Shown here piece by piece: positions 1-9,298 of a stretch of DNA of 64,000 nucleotides. The position numbers and the translations under genes were made by a program. The stretch spans positions 62,001-126,000 of the forward strand of contig NZ_LMKW01000009.1 in assembly GCF_001421745.1 (NCBI RefSeq), in the 5' to 3' direction. Each line of letters starts with the position of its first letter. The stretch's first letter is position 1. Origin of the DNA: Sphingomonas sp. Leaf230 (lineage in GTDB: Bacteria > Pseudomonadota > Alphaproteobacteria > Sphingomonadales > Sphingomonadaceae). Below the pieces are notes generated by a model. It saw nothing but the letters and a program-made list of their open reading frames with translations, was not told the origin of the DNA and made no database searches.

Positions 1-195
1 CCCTTTCATTGGACGCCGTCGGACCACCGATGTCATCGAGGGGCGCGTTCAGCATTGATACGTCGGCACCAAGACGGCGAGACGGCAAGAGACGATCGCC
101 ACTCATCGCTCGCCACTGGGTACCGCTCGTCTTCACCCTGTTTGCGAGGCTCGCGGACGAATGGCCTGTTGGCGATTGCCCGAGACGGAGGTGGA

Positions 196-1464
196 TCAGG
201 CGGCATTGGGCATTGCCTCTGCGTCGTGATGCGTTCGGGGGATCGCGACGCTTCGTATCGCGTGATACAGCTCCAATGCGCCGTCCCGCGCTTCGACTTT
301 CGTCACTAGGAGGTCTTCGCCGGCAAGGGCGACATGATCTAGAAAATTCCGCATCAGTTTGCCTTCGGCCTGGGCGATGATCGAGGGCGGATAATCCCCC
401 CAAATCGTGAGGCAGTCACGATAGTAGTGCCCTCCGGGAAAGCTCAACGACAGCAGCAGGTGGCCATCTTCGTAGTGCAGCGATTCCGAAGTCTTGCCGC
501 GTTCGAAATGGATGCGGTTCCGATGATCAGCCAAGGCGGAGGAGATCGCCGATTCGAGCGTCTCACCGGGATCGAGTCCCTTGTCCGCGATGAAGGCGAG
601 AGCCGTCTGACTGATGAGACCGACCGAATTGGTTGCTTGCAGACCCTGAAGGACCGTAGCTCGCGCAGCGTGCTTCTGGGCGTAGTAGGTTCGATGGTCG
701 CGGACCTCCTGAACCGTGTGAATGCGCTCGGATCCGGTCGGGGCCCACAAGAGGGTTTCGTTGATCGTCGCGAACAGTACGACGTAGCCCACGTCGAGTA
801 GATGCCTCGGATCGTCGTAGTAGGGAACATGCCCTAAACGCAGCCATAATGGAGCTGCTCCGTGGCCGATTTCGGCTGCCGTCTCCTCCAACGCACGACG
901 CATGCCTGATTCACGTCGGACGACGCCGGCACGCGTCGCATCCGCCCCCTTCAGGAACTCAAGCATCTGACCGGCAACGGTTGCCATCGATGGGGCACGT
1001 TTTCCGATCGGTTGGCTCCCGTTAATGGCGAGGGGTAGAATGAAATCCACGAAATCAAAGTCAATGATCAGCAACGTGCTCGAGGCAATGCGGCAGATGC
1101 GGACGCTGGATGATGTCGGCATGGCAATCCGATCAGTCGGTAGAGCCCTCAGACCGCTGCGAAGATTGTCGAGCAGTTTGTCTATGTCCCGCGCCTTCAG
1201 ATCCTTGCCCCAAGGGACTTCGCCCACGACGACATCCGAACTGCCGTCCCAAGCTTCGCCAACACACTCTATGCGACTGACGTTGCCCTGCGTTGCCGAG
1301 GGCGGAAGCGAGCCGACCCAGCGATGGACGTCTGCGGCCTCAAGCCGCCAGTATGGACGATCATCTGCGAGGGTCGCGACGATCTCGATTCCGTTGAGTT
1401 TCTCATACATGTCCGTCTTGCCCTTCAACTTTTCCCACAACTGACGCCGATACGATTCCGACAT
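196..1464 (-). CDS. hypothetical protein, 422 aa, next to a TIR gene
   Basis: I do not recognise this protein. It is a soluble-looking 422-aa product with no signal peptide or obvious membrane segment. The N-terminal 140 residues are mixed alpha/beta. The segment around residues 240-320 (YVVLFATINETLLWAPTGSE, then a charged helical stretch) looks like the start of a second domain. No nuclease, ATPase or HTH motif is visible. It lies 112 bp downstream of the TIR gene on the same strand and could be the last gene of a three-gene unit (2698 to 196). The context, a TIR protein and then an Avs-like NACHT protein on the other strand, suggests a role in phage defence. That is inference from position only. 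Confidence 0.7.
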   Translation of the reverse strand: MSESYRRQLWEKLKGKTDMYEKLNGIEIVATLADDRPYWRLEAADVHRWVGSLPPSATQGNVSRIECVGEAWDGSSDVVVGEVPWGKDLKARDIDKLLDNLRSGLRALPTDRIAMPTSSSVRICRIASSTLLIIDFDFVDFILPLAINGSQPIGKRAPSMATVAGQMLEFLKGADATRAGVVRRESGMRRALEETAAEIGHGAAPLWLRLGHVPYYDDPRHLLDVGYVVLFATINETLLWAPTGSERIHTVQEVRDHRTYYAQKHAARATVLQGLQATNSVGLISQTALAFIADKGLDPGETLESAISSALADHRNRIHFERGKTSESLHYEDGHLLLSLSFPGGHYYRDCLTIWGDYPPSIIAQAEGKLMRNFLDHVALAGEDLLVTKVEARDGALELYHAIRSVAIPRTHHDAEAMPNAA

Positions 1465-1576
1465 TCAGTAAGGCATCTGAACGTGAGGATTTGGTAACGA
1501 CGGCGGCCGGCCATCCATCGTGGCCAACGAAAAGCATCGGAGAATGAAGACTTACGAACGTCTGGACCTCAACGGG

Positions 1577-2131
1577 TTACTTCCCAGTGAGCCATTGATC
1601 GAGAGGCACCCCTGTATTTGCCTTGTGGTCCAGTACCATCCATAGCGGCTCTGTACGGTCCGTCATCGATCCCCAAACGATGCGTCGATACAGTCCAAGG
1701 TATTCCCAAGATGCCCAGGTCATGTCGTAGGCATCGTCGGAGGATGGGAAGAGCGCGATCTCGTCCAGCGTCTTGTACCCGTCCGCGATGCCCAATTCCC
1801 AAGGGACCCACCGGCTGTCTTTGCTGTTCTTACTCGTGAGAAGTACGAATCGATGCGATTGTCGTACGCGGGTCTTGAGCAGGCTTGCGGTGACGGCGCT
1901 GGTGTAGGGCGGCATCTCGGGATCGATCTCATCGACGTAGACGCGCGCGCCGTGCCCTTCGAGCACCAACGTGGCACCTACTACGAGGTCGTCGTCCTTG
2001 CTGGAATGCGAAAGGAAGGTGGCGCCTGACGGCGGGCGGTTTGCGGCGGCGCGTCGGAATGCGACTTGCTCCGCTGGCGATCGAGAGGCGGCGTAACCAC
2101 GCAGTTCGGACCGGGTAATGAAGCGCGCGAT
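1577..2131 (-). CDS. TIR-domain protein with apparent ATC start codon
   Basis: This is a single-domain bacterial TIR protein. Bacterial TIR domains often hydrolyse NAD+ or make cyclic ADP-ribose-type signals in antiphage immunity. Box 1 (FLSHSSKDDD) lies about 40 residues into the reading frame. The WVPWELG motif carries the glutamate expected to be catalytic. The first ATG/GTG/TTG that spares some of the domain is a GTG at 1969, but starting there deletes box 1. The frame stays open upstream to a TGA at 2144. A strong GGAGG (2137-2141, minus strand) is followed 5 nt later by ATC (2131-2129), giving an N-terminus xARFITRSELRG. As I recall, related TIR proteins begin with Met-x-x-(F/Y)-TRSELR, so ATC sits where ATG is expected. 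Either initiation is non-canonical or the start codon is mutated. Confidence 0.75.
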   Translation of the reverse strand: MARFITRSELRGYAASRSPAEQVAFRRAAANRPPSGATFLSHSSKDDDLVVGATLVLEGHGARVYVDEIDPEMPPYTSAVTASLLKTRVRQSHRFVLLTSKNSKDSRWVPWELGIADGYKTLDEIALFPSSDDAYDMTWASWEYLGLYRRIVWGSMTDRTEPLWMVLDHKANTGVPLDQWLTGK

Positions 2132-2136
2132 GCTAT

Positions 2137-2141
2137 CCTCC
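2137..2141 (-). promoter_or_regulatory. ribosome binding site that fixes the TIR gene start
   Basis: The minus strand carries GGAGG 5 nt before the ATC at 2131-2129. No ATG, GTG or TTG in the TIR frame lies within usable distance. This site is the main reason for placing the TIR N-terminus at 2131 rather than at the internal GTG (1969). Confidence 0.6.
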
Positions 2142-2143
2142 GT

Positions 2144-2698
2144 TCACTCGTTCGTCAGCTGCCGCGGATCCGACGGACGAGCGTATCGCGATTGAAGACA
2201 TTCGCGGCAAGCGATCCCGTTCGACCATCCTGTCGATGTGGAGGTCCTTGGCCGCTCATGGCATGAGAATTCGAATAGCAGATCGAAGAGAATGTGTACC
2301 GCCGAAGCGTCTTGGCTTCGACACGTTCGATGGGCTCGGTAAACCTTCCGAACGTCCTCGCCGAGCAGGGATGCTTGTAATACCGCGCCGTCGTAAATGT
2401 GGAGCACGCCGATCAACCGCTCGGTCCGGAAACGGTAGCCGTCATAGAGAAGTGGGAACGCCGCGACGATCTGCGGGCGCACAGTGCGGCCGCTCACATG
2501 AAGGATTTCGGCGATGCGATCCGTGACGTGTTGATCGATCGACGAGTTCACGTCCTGTCGGACGTCTGACGCGACCAATCGCTCAATTTCGCCGTAATGG
2601 CGGCTGTGGGACCATAGATAGGCCTGAGCCTGCTTTTGAACGCTCGCGATAACCCAATCGGCGTGAATGCAGTTACAACGAGTGGGCTGAACTTCCAA
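2144..2698 (-). CDS. hypothetical protein upstream of TIR gene, possible frameshift in the 3' third
   Basis: Product unknown, 184 aa in the open frame, ending 12 nt upstream of the TIR start codon. The first 120 residues look like a normal folded protein (for example ERLVASDVRQDVNSSIDQHV and a hydrophobic FPLLYDGYRFRTERLIGVLH segment). After about 2340 this frame becomes Cys/Arg-rich and unprotein-like. The -1 shifted frame instead reads TEPIERVEAKTLRRYTFSSI and stops at 2155. A single-base indel near 2335-2341 (the GGTTTACC run) would join the two. GC at third positions does not distinguish the frames, so the frameshift is a suspicion. It may be a TIR partner gene. Confidence 0.5.
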   Translation of the reverse strand: MEVQPTRCNCIHADWVIASVQKQAQAYLWSHSRHYGEIERLVASDVRQDVNSSIDQHVTDRIAEILHVSGRTVRPQIVAAFPLLYDGYRFRTERLIGVLHIYDGAVLQASLLGEDVRKVYRAHRTCRSQDASAVHILFDLLFEFSCHERPRTSTSTGWSNGIACRECLQSRYARPSDPRQLTNE

Positions 2699-2810
2699 CA
2701 GCGCTAGGACTGGAGGCGGAGGCCTGGAACGTGATTTAGCATGACGTCACGTTCCGTCAGCCGTCGAATGGAATGCGACAACAGCCTCGTTGTCGTCGAC
2801 CGTTGTCGAT

Positions 2811-5800
2811 ATGGATGGTTGCACGATGACGAGCCCCTCACACCGCATGCCGTTTACGGTCATTCCAGGTCTCATGACCCCGCCGGATGCGGTCCCCGAT
2901 CGCCTGCCGGTGCGGACGCGCGATCACGCTCTGCCCTTCGGTGAACTCAGCTGGGAGAACTTCGAGAGACTATGTCATCGCTTGGCGTCGACCGATGCGA
3001 ATGTCGAGCATTCCGCACGGTACGGGCTGCAGGGGGAGGCTCAGGAGGGGATCGACATATATGCCAGGAGATCCGACGGATCCTACCATTGCCTGCAAGC
3101 GAAACGGCACAAGTCGTTCGGTGCCGCCAAGGTAAAGGCGGCGGTCGCGATTTTCCTCGCCGGCTCATGGGTCGACCGGTCCTCAAAGTTCACCCTTGTT
3201 GTCCAGGCAGGGCTCGGCTCGACTGCAGTGCAGGAGGAGATCGAGCGGCAGGCGGCACGCCTCAAGGCGCGTGGCATCACTTTCAAAGTGCTGGACGGAG
3301 AGCAGCTGACGCACGCCCTTCGGGCTTTTCCCGTAATCGTCGATGACTTCTTCGGACGGCCTTGGGTCGAGGCAGTGCTTGGTCCCGAGGCTGCGGCTGC
3401 TTTGGGTGTTCGGCTCGACGGCACCGAATTCTCGAAACTGCGTCATCAGATGGCTCGCGTCTACGATGCGCAGTTTCAGTTATTCGATCCCGGCAGTTTC
3501 GGCTCGGTTGCGCCAGAGGAGACAGGTCGTGCCCTGACGCTACTCGAGCGGTTCCTGAAGCCCGACATTTCGGTGAAGGAGACGGCTTCTCTCTCGGAAC
3601 GTCCCGACCCCGCACTGGGAACCGGTGATGGGACTGGAGGAGCGGGAGGACCAAGCCAACGTCGCATGACGGACCTCAACCAGTCGAACATCGGCGCCGA
3701 GCGCGTGCGCAATCGCCGCGTCCCGTTATCGGAGTGGCTGACCGGCGAAGAACGGCTCGTCGTCATGGGCGATGCCGGTTCTGGGAAAAGCACGATCCTG
3801 CGCGCGATCGCCCTCGATCTGCTTAATACCAACACATGCTTTCCGGAATTGGGGGAGCGGTGGGGCTCCCATGTGCCGATATTCATCTCCTTCGCGCGCT
3901 GGGCGGCGGAGACGGCGCGGGCCGGCGCGCAGGTGGGAATAAAGGAGATAGTCCGCCTATCCCTTCGGCCGGTCCTCACTTTGGGCATCGACGATTTCAT
4001 AGAACGGGCGATCGACGAGCGGCGTGTTCTTCTGCTCGTCGACGGACTGGACGAGTGGAACGCCGAGCAGGCGGCACGTACCACGTTGAACACGCTGATC
4101 ACGACCGTGGAGGCGCACGACATCTCCGTCGTCGTTACCGGCCGTCCCAGAGGGCTCGAACGGATCGGAACTCTCCCGGCTGCATGGAAGCGGGGATCCG
4201 TGGCTCCCCTTTCGAACCCTCAGCAAGCCGCGATCGCTGCGACGTGGTTCGAACGGCATGCGCCGGTTTCCGCCGGTGGGTCCGCCGTCAACGGTGCCTT
4301 GCGCAACAAGCAGTTCATGGCTGAACTTGCGAGGGACACGGGCTTGGCGGTGTTGGCCGGGACTCCGCTACTGTTGATCGGCTTGGTTACTCTCGCCCTT
4401 CGCGGTCAGATTCTGCCGCGAACGAAGATCGAGGTCTACGACCAGCTGGTGCGGATCCTCCTCGAGGTTCATCCGGTCAGCCGCGCTAATGCCGCCGGAG
4501 ATATCCAACCGCGCTTACGGCATGTCGAGGATCCCCTACAGCGACGGGCCGCCATCGCCCGGCTCGCCTTCGAGATCCGTCAATCGCCGGGAGGAGCTGG
4601 CGTGGCGGAACCGCAGGCACGAGCCCTGCTCCGCGAATATTTCGCGTCGCCTCCCGGGTGCGGCCTTCCGATTGCGACGGCCGCCGGTGCCGCGGCGGAA
4701 ATCCTTTCCGTTAATGCGGAGACGCAAGGCCTCCTTCTTGAGAAGGCGCCCGGCCAGATCGGCTTCGTGCATGCCAGCTTTGAAGAGTACCTTGCCGCCG
4801 AGCACGTTGCCGGACGACCTTTTTCCGAAATTTGCGACTTCGTTCGTGAGCATTCGGGTGAAGCCCGCTGGCGCAACGTGCTTTCCGATCTGCTCGCCGG
4901 CCTTCATCGGCGTGACGAATTTGATCGTCTCGTCTCGGTGATCGAGGAGCCTGCAACAGACGAGGTCGCTGGGATACAGAGGTTGGCCTTGCTCGGAGAA
5001 ATCGCGTTCGGAGCGACGACGCGTTCTCCAGCGACTACCAGACGGCTAGCTCACGCGACGTTCGGCCGGATCGAGGGATCTGATTATCTGCCAGAGCGGC
5101 AGGATGCCTTGCGTACGGTCCTGAAGGGGCTTGGGGAGCCGACGTTTACCTCCGAGATCGGGAAGCGCATCGGTAATTGGGCACCCGCCCGGTCCACCTA
5201 CCTCTACCCGCTTGTCACCCAGCTTGGCCAATGGAAGTCGAGCCCGACGCTGTCGGATGCGCTTCTGCGGGCACTGCACGACGAGGATGATGGTATGCGA
5301 CGAGCTGCCGCGAAAGCTTACGCCAGGGCCTTCGCAGGCTCGGCGGATGCCATGTCCGTGCTCGTGAAGTGTCTCGCAGCGTCCCGCAACCTGGACGCTT
5401 CAGTCGCAATGCTCGAGGCATTGGTGCTCGGGTGGCCCACAGACGCAGAGACCACCGCGCTGGCGGACGATGCGGTGTCTTCTGCAAGTGCGGAGCTGAG
5501 GCTCCTTGGATCGTTCGGGCGGGCCGAAAGTGGCCGTGCGACTGACGCCGACCGGTGGGTGGCGTTTCGGGCTCAGCTATTCTGGAGCGACGTTTCTCAC
5601 TCCTACCGCGCAATGGCCGGGGAGATGCTGCTTAAATACTGGCCGAACGACGATGAATTGATGGCGGGAGCGCTTGCCAGAGCAAGTGGCGACTTCAAAT
5701 CGCCTTGGGAATATGATCTTGCGTTCAGTTACGTTCTCGACTGCTCGACCGATCGTCCCGAGATTCGTTCCTTCATCAAACGTGAGCTTGGTAAGGAACG

Positions 5801-7712
5801 GCCTTTCAACGTCATGCACTGGGGCCGCGTCTGGTCCGACGTTGGGCGTTTCGCGCTGTTGGACCCGGACATCCGCGCCGCCGCCAACGCTCACTGGGCC
5901 GACCCGAAACACCGTATAATCGGAATGCACAAGCTCGCGGATTACGCCGAGGTAGTGCCGGACGATGAGATAGCTACAATCCTGCTCGAGGGTCTCAGAG
6001 GCGACAGATCCATGGATCGATACTGGTCGCTGGATGCGCTGCTACGTGGATGGGGACGGGAACACCCGCTTGTCGGGTCTGCGATTTCGGAGCTGCTCGC
6101 ACTGCCGGACGAACGGCTGCTCGACCTGGTCGCGTTGCTCCCGAAGATCATCGCGGATCCGGGCGAGGCGCGTGACAGGGTGCTGAGTGTCGCGAAGCAG
6201 TCTGATGTTCGCCGAGACATGCTTGCTACAGCTTTGGAGGCGCTGGGTTGCGACTACCGCGACGACGAGGCGGTCGATGCAATTCTGAGTGACGGCGACT
6301 ACGGGCGTGCAGCTTACGATCATGTCGATGTGCTTTTTCGAACGTTCGCCAAGCACCCGCGAGTGCGCGCTCTCGCCTTAAGCCGGTTGGGAGGGCTTGA
6401 GCCACCTTTATCGTCTCTCGCCAGGGGATACGGTGACGACCCGGAGATCGCAGCTACCCTATTGGGCATCGCAACGCCGCTCCCTACCGAGCTCCGATCC
6501 CTGATGGTGGAAGCTGCGACGACGGGATCCGCCGGTACCACGCTGGAGTCCCTTTTGGAGAATGGACCGCTCGAGGCCGACGCGGACCTGCGGATCCGCG
6601 TGACCACGACGCGCCTGGGATCTCTGACGGATCCGGCCGTGATCGATCGGGCGAAGGACGAACTCTTACTCGAGATGAATGCGGTCGGCAGCGATCATAG
6701 CGTGCGGCGTAGCGTCGCGCTTGCGGGGCTCATCACGCTTGGGCACCTGACCCCAATCGTGGACATGCCGGACTACAATGGGCGGTTGCAGCTCGAGGCG
6801 GGTGGCTGGTTCGACAAAACGCCTTCATTGGAGCGGCTCATCTGCGAAAAGTACGATCTGCTGCTCGATGCATTCGGTGAAGAGCTCGCTGGCCGGTTTG
6901 CCAACGGAGACCACGGAAGTCGCCTCAACGAAATACTCGCGTCTTCGCCGTCGGCATCACCTGCCGCTCGTGCGGCGTTTCTCCGGTCTGCGGAGTCCGG
7001 AACAATGCCACCGACACCCGCGGCGTTGCGTTCCCTTGCCGCCGAACGACCGCGGAGCGGACTGCTGCTCGATTGTTGCATGCAGGCACTTGCCAAGCCT
7101 CCAGGCGACAACAACGGTGCGATGGTATGCGGCGAAATCGCGCTGATACTCGCCGCCGAATTCCCGACGGACCAGTCGTTGCTCGCCAGGCTTGAGGAAG
7201 CCTACGTCAGGGCGCCCTTCGAGCCGAACGCGGTCGCGCTCGCGGTTTATGCCCCGCACTCGGAAGCCCTGCCGCTGCCACGACATCCGGACGAGCTCCA
7301 TGATTTCGGGGCATGGACTGCGGCCATGCATGCTGTTGGCGCTCGGGCGGATGCCGACACCTTTACGACTTTCCTCGACGCGATGATCCTGCGCAGCGGA
7401 CACACTCAATTCGACGCGCAACGGATCACGAACATGGCTGTCGTGCGGCGTGTGCAGTGTGACGTCGACGTCGAGGATCGATTGGTCAAGCGGCTTGGAG
7501 AAGACGCTCATCCCAGCGTCATCGGAAGCTATGCGAGGTACCTCGCCGCGTCAGGCAGACTCGGAACCCAGGTGCGATCCACAATCGGAGACGTGCTGGC
7601 CGATGCGACGCGCGTTCAACGTCTCGTCACGGCGGGCTACGATGCGATTGGCGACCGCTGGCGGGCTCTGCGTGCCACTTTGCTCGACGCGTTGCGCGCC
7701 GACATCGACTAG
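2811..7712 (+). CDS. Avs-like antiphage STAND NTPase: Mrr-like nuclease + NACHT + helical repeats
   Basis: Giant protein of about 1,630 aa with the three-part layout of Avs/bNACHT immune sensors. The N-terminal restriction-endonuclease fold (residues about 40-200) has the Mrr-type GIDIYAR...CLQAKRH pattern (Asp then Gln-x-Lys). The NACHT NTPase follows, with Walker A GDAGSGKST near 3768 and Walker B LLLVDGLDEWN near 4035, then a sensor-like VVVTGRPRG. The remaining thousand or so residues are Ala/Leu/Arg-rich and look like HEAT/TPR-type solenoid helices, the part that recognises phage proteins in known Avs. The start is uncertain: TTG 2790, ATG 2811, 2826, 2847 and 2874 are all in frame, none with a good ribosome binding site. 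ATG 2874 would still keep the whole nuclease domain. It is divergent from the TIR cluster, with a 92-bp gap to the TTG at 2790. Confidence 0.85.
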   Translation: MDGCTMTSPSHRMPFTVIPGLMTPPDAVPDRLPVRTRDHALPFGELSWENFERLCHRLASTDANVEHSARYGLQGEAQEGIDIYARRSDGSYHCLQAKRHKSFGAAKVKAAVAIFLAGSWVDRSSKFTLVVQAGLGSTAVQEEIERQAARLKARGITFKVLDGEQLTHALRAFPVIVDDFFGRPWVEAVLGPEAAAALGVRLDGTEFSKLRHQMARVYDAQFQLFDPGSFGSVAPEETGRALTLLERFLKPDISVKETASLSERPDPALGTGDGTGGAGGPSQRRMTDLNQSNIGAERVRNRRVPLSEWLTGEERLVVMGDAGSGKSTILRAIALDLLNTNTCFPELGERWGSHVPIFISFARWAAETARAGAQVGIKEIVRLSLRPVLTLGIDDFIERAIDERRVLLLVDGLDEWNAEQAARTTLNTLITTVEAHDISVVVTGRPRGLERIGTLPAAWKRGSVAPLSNPQQAAIAATWFERHAPVSAGGSAVNGALRNKQFMAELARDTGLAVLAGTPLLLIGLVTLALRGQILPRTKIEVYDQLVRILLEVHPVSRANAAGDIQPRLRHVEDPLQRRAAIARLAFEIRQSPGGAGVAEPQARALLREYFASPPGCGLPIATAAGAAAEILSVNAETQGLLLEKAPGQIGFVHASFEEYLAAEHVAGRPFSEICDFVREHSGEARWRNVLSDLLAGLHRRDEFDRLVSVIEEPATDEVAGIQRLALLGEIAFGATTRSPATTRRLAHATFGRIEGSDYLPERQDALRTVLKGLGEPTFTSEIGKRIGNWAPARSTYLYPLVTQLGQWKSSPTLSDALLRALHDEDDGMRRAAAKAYARAFAGSADAMSVLVKCLAASRNLDASVAMLEALVLGWPTDAETTALADDAVSSASAELRLLGSFGRAESGRATDADRWVAFRAQLFWSDVSHSYRAMAGEMLLKYWPNDDELMAGALARASGDFKSPWEYDLAFSYVLDCSTDRPEIRSFIKRELGKERPFNVMHWGRVWSDVGRFALLDPDIRAAANAHWADPKHRIIGMHKLADYAEVVPDDEIATILLEGLRGDRSMDRYWSLDALLRGWGREHPLVGSAISELLALPDERLLDLVALLPKIIADPGEARDRVLSVAKQSDVRRDMLATALEALGCDYRDDEAVDAILSDGDYGRAAYDHVDVLFRTFAKHPRVRALALSRLGGLEPPLSSLARGYGDDPEIAATLLGIATPLPTELRSLMVEAATTGSAGTTLESLLENGPLEADADLRIRVTTTRLGSLTDPAVIDRAKDELLLEMNAVGSDHSVRRSVALAGLITLGHLTPIVDMPDYNGRLQLEAGGWFDKTPSLERLICEKYDLLLDAFGEELAGRFANGDHGSRLNEILASSPSASPAARAAFLRSAESGTMPPTPAALRSLAAERPRSGLLLDCCMQALAKPPGDNNGAMVCGEIALILAAEFPTDQSLLARLEEAYVRAPFEPNAVALAVYAPHSEALPLPRHPDELHDFGAWTAAMHAVGARADADTFTTFLDAMILRSGHTQFDAQRITNMAVVRRVQCDVDVEDRLVKRLGEDAHPSVIGSYARYLAASGRLGTQVRSTIGDVLADATRVQRLVTAGYDAIGDRWRALRATLLDALRADID

Positions 7713-8157
7713 AATTTTCGAGTATCCAAGTTAGCGCAGCGACTCCGATCTCTGCGGCCGTGATGTCGGGCGGGGAAATGAAGCGGCTGCGTGTCGGACA
7801 ATCCAAGTACCCGTTCCTGCTCGTTCGTGCCCCGGTGAGAACGACGGCACATTCGGGCTAACGCGCTCCGCGGGCAATCAATAGGTCAGCTAACGGACCC
7901 GTTCAAATTCGATCGCTGGCTTTCAGAGGCGTCTGCGCCTCATTGAGAGCAAGACCTTCGGGGCATGTGTCCCGAGGTTTGCGAGGATTTGAATGGGGTA
8001 TCGGACTCGCCAGTGTCTGCGCGTTACCGTTGATCCACCGTTTGCGTCCGACAGGTCGCCGTGGCGCTAGGGATGGATCAACGTCCCGAGTTCCCGCCCT
8101 TGCGGCGTCTAAAGCACAGCATATCTGATAATCATAATATAATGGCTGAGGTTCCAT
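7713..8157. other. intergenic 445 bp, no gene recognised
   Basis: I see no convincing gene here. A minus-strand open frame continues into the thiolase fragment but has no recognisable product. The last 30 bases before 8158 are AT-rich and may hold the promoter of the broken thiolase. Confidence 0.4.
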
Positions 8158-8556
8158 ATGACTGATACCGTAATCGCGGGCTACGTCCGGACGCCGTTCA
8201 CGTTCGCCCGGAAAGGGGCGTTGAAGGATTTCAGACCTGACGATCTTGCGGCCATCGCGTTGAAGGCCCTTGTCGACCGGACCGGTATAGATCCGAGCCT
8301 GATCGAAGACGTGATCATGGGATGCGCGTACGCCGAAGGTGCGCAAGGCAATAACATTGCGCGCATCGCCTCGCTGCTCGCAGGACTGTCGATCGAGGTC
8401 GGCGGCGCGACGATCAACCGCTTCTGCGGTTCGTCGATGTACGCCATCCATGCGATCGCGGGCCAGATCGCGATCGGTTCCGGAGAGGCATTTATCGCAG
8501 GCGGCGTCGAGAGCATGTCGATGGTGCCGCAGGGAGGCTTCAATCCTTCACCCAAA
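8158..8556 (+). pseudogene. acetyl-CoA acetyltransferase (thiolase), 5' fragment
   Basis: The first roughly 130 codons of a thiolase (normally about 390 aa) are intact. The N-terminus is VIAGYVRTPFTFARKG, and the nucleophilic-cysteine loop NRFCGSSM and GGVESMSMVP follow. Homology ends around GGFNPSP. From there the frame runs antisense through the 3' end of the TetR gene and stops at 8580. The C-terminal catalytic His and Cys are missing, so no thiolase activity is expected. The fragment marks one side of a deletion or recombination junction near 8550-8560. Confidence 0.85.
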
Positions 8557-9077
8557 CCCTGCATCACGGCGAACAGATAGCGATCCAGCGCTTCCGGCTC
8601 CAGATCGTCGGGGAGTTCGCCAGCGTTTTTGGCTACTTCGAACCGCTGAACAACCGCTGCTTCCGACGATGCCCTGCGAGCAAGGACGTGGGCCTTGATC
8701 GATTCGGCTTCCGCGCCACACGCCGATGCCGCGATGACCCCGAGGCAACCTTTGGGATTGCAGGTGCTCGTCTGGATTTCCAAAGCGCCGCGTAGCAGTC
8801 GCTCGGCGACGGCACGCGCCGTCGGCGCCGACAAAGCGGATGTCATGTAGGCGAGCTTTTCCCGTTCGTAGAGATCGAGGGCCTTGTTGAAGAGCGCCTC
8901 CTTGTTGCCGAACGCAGAGTACAGACTTGGTTTCGTGATACCCATCGCTGCCGTCAGATCGGCCATTGACGACGCCTCGTACCCGTTGCGTCAGAAGACG
9001 CCGAGTGCGGCTGCGAGAGCAGTATCGAAATTGAATTCACGAGGCCGGCCGACGGCTGGGGAACTAAGGCAACCCAT
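8557..9077 (-). pseudogene. TetR-family regulator, nonsense mutation and lost C-terminus
   Basis: Read from the ATG at 9077, the frame gives a TetR N-terminus (GRPREFNFDTALAAALGVF), then TGA, then RNGYEASSMADLTAAMGITKP, the recognition-helix region. The TGA falls exactly where most relatives have Trp (VFWRxGYE), as a one-base TGG to TGA change would give. The rest continues to LDRYLFAVMQGL and then runs into the antisense of the thiolase fragment, so about 20-25 C-terminal residues are also missing. An internal ATG at 8966 would leave a protein without the first HTH helix. Almost certainly non-functional. Confidence 0.85.
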
Positions 9078-9081
9078 TTTC

Positions 9082-9095
9082 ATACCGAACGGTAT
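9082..9095. promoter_or_regulatory. palindromic TetR-type operator
   Basis: ATACCGAACGGTAT has two perfect 6-bp inverted half-sites (ATACCG/CGGTAT) around AA. It sits just upstream of the TetR pseudogene ATG. This is the form and place of an autoregulatory operator of this TetR subgroup. The site is intact although its repressor gene is broken. Confidence 0.7.
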
Positions 9096-9298
9096 AGTGC
9101 ATCTTCCGTCGCGTTGCACGTCCAAAATCAGGGCATGTGTCTGATTGGCATATCCTTCTCGGTATCGGACACGATGGGGTGCTCGACCGCGATGGAACCG
9201 CTTTTTACAAACTTCCCTTCGCCCTGCCTCAATACGGCGAGCCCGGGGTTTCGTTCGGGTAGCGACTTCTGCGGGTCATGTGAGCCGAGCAAGCTCGG

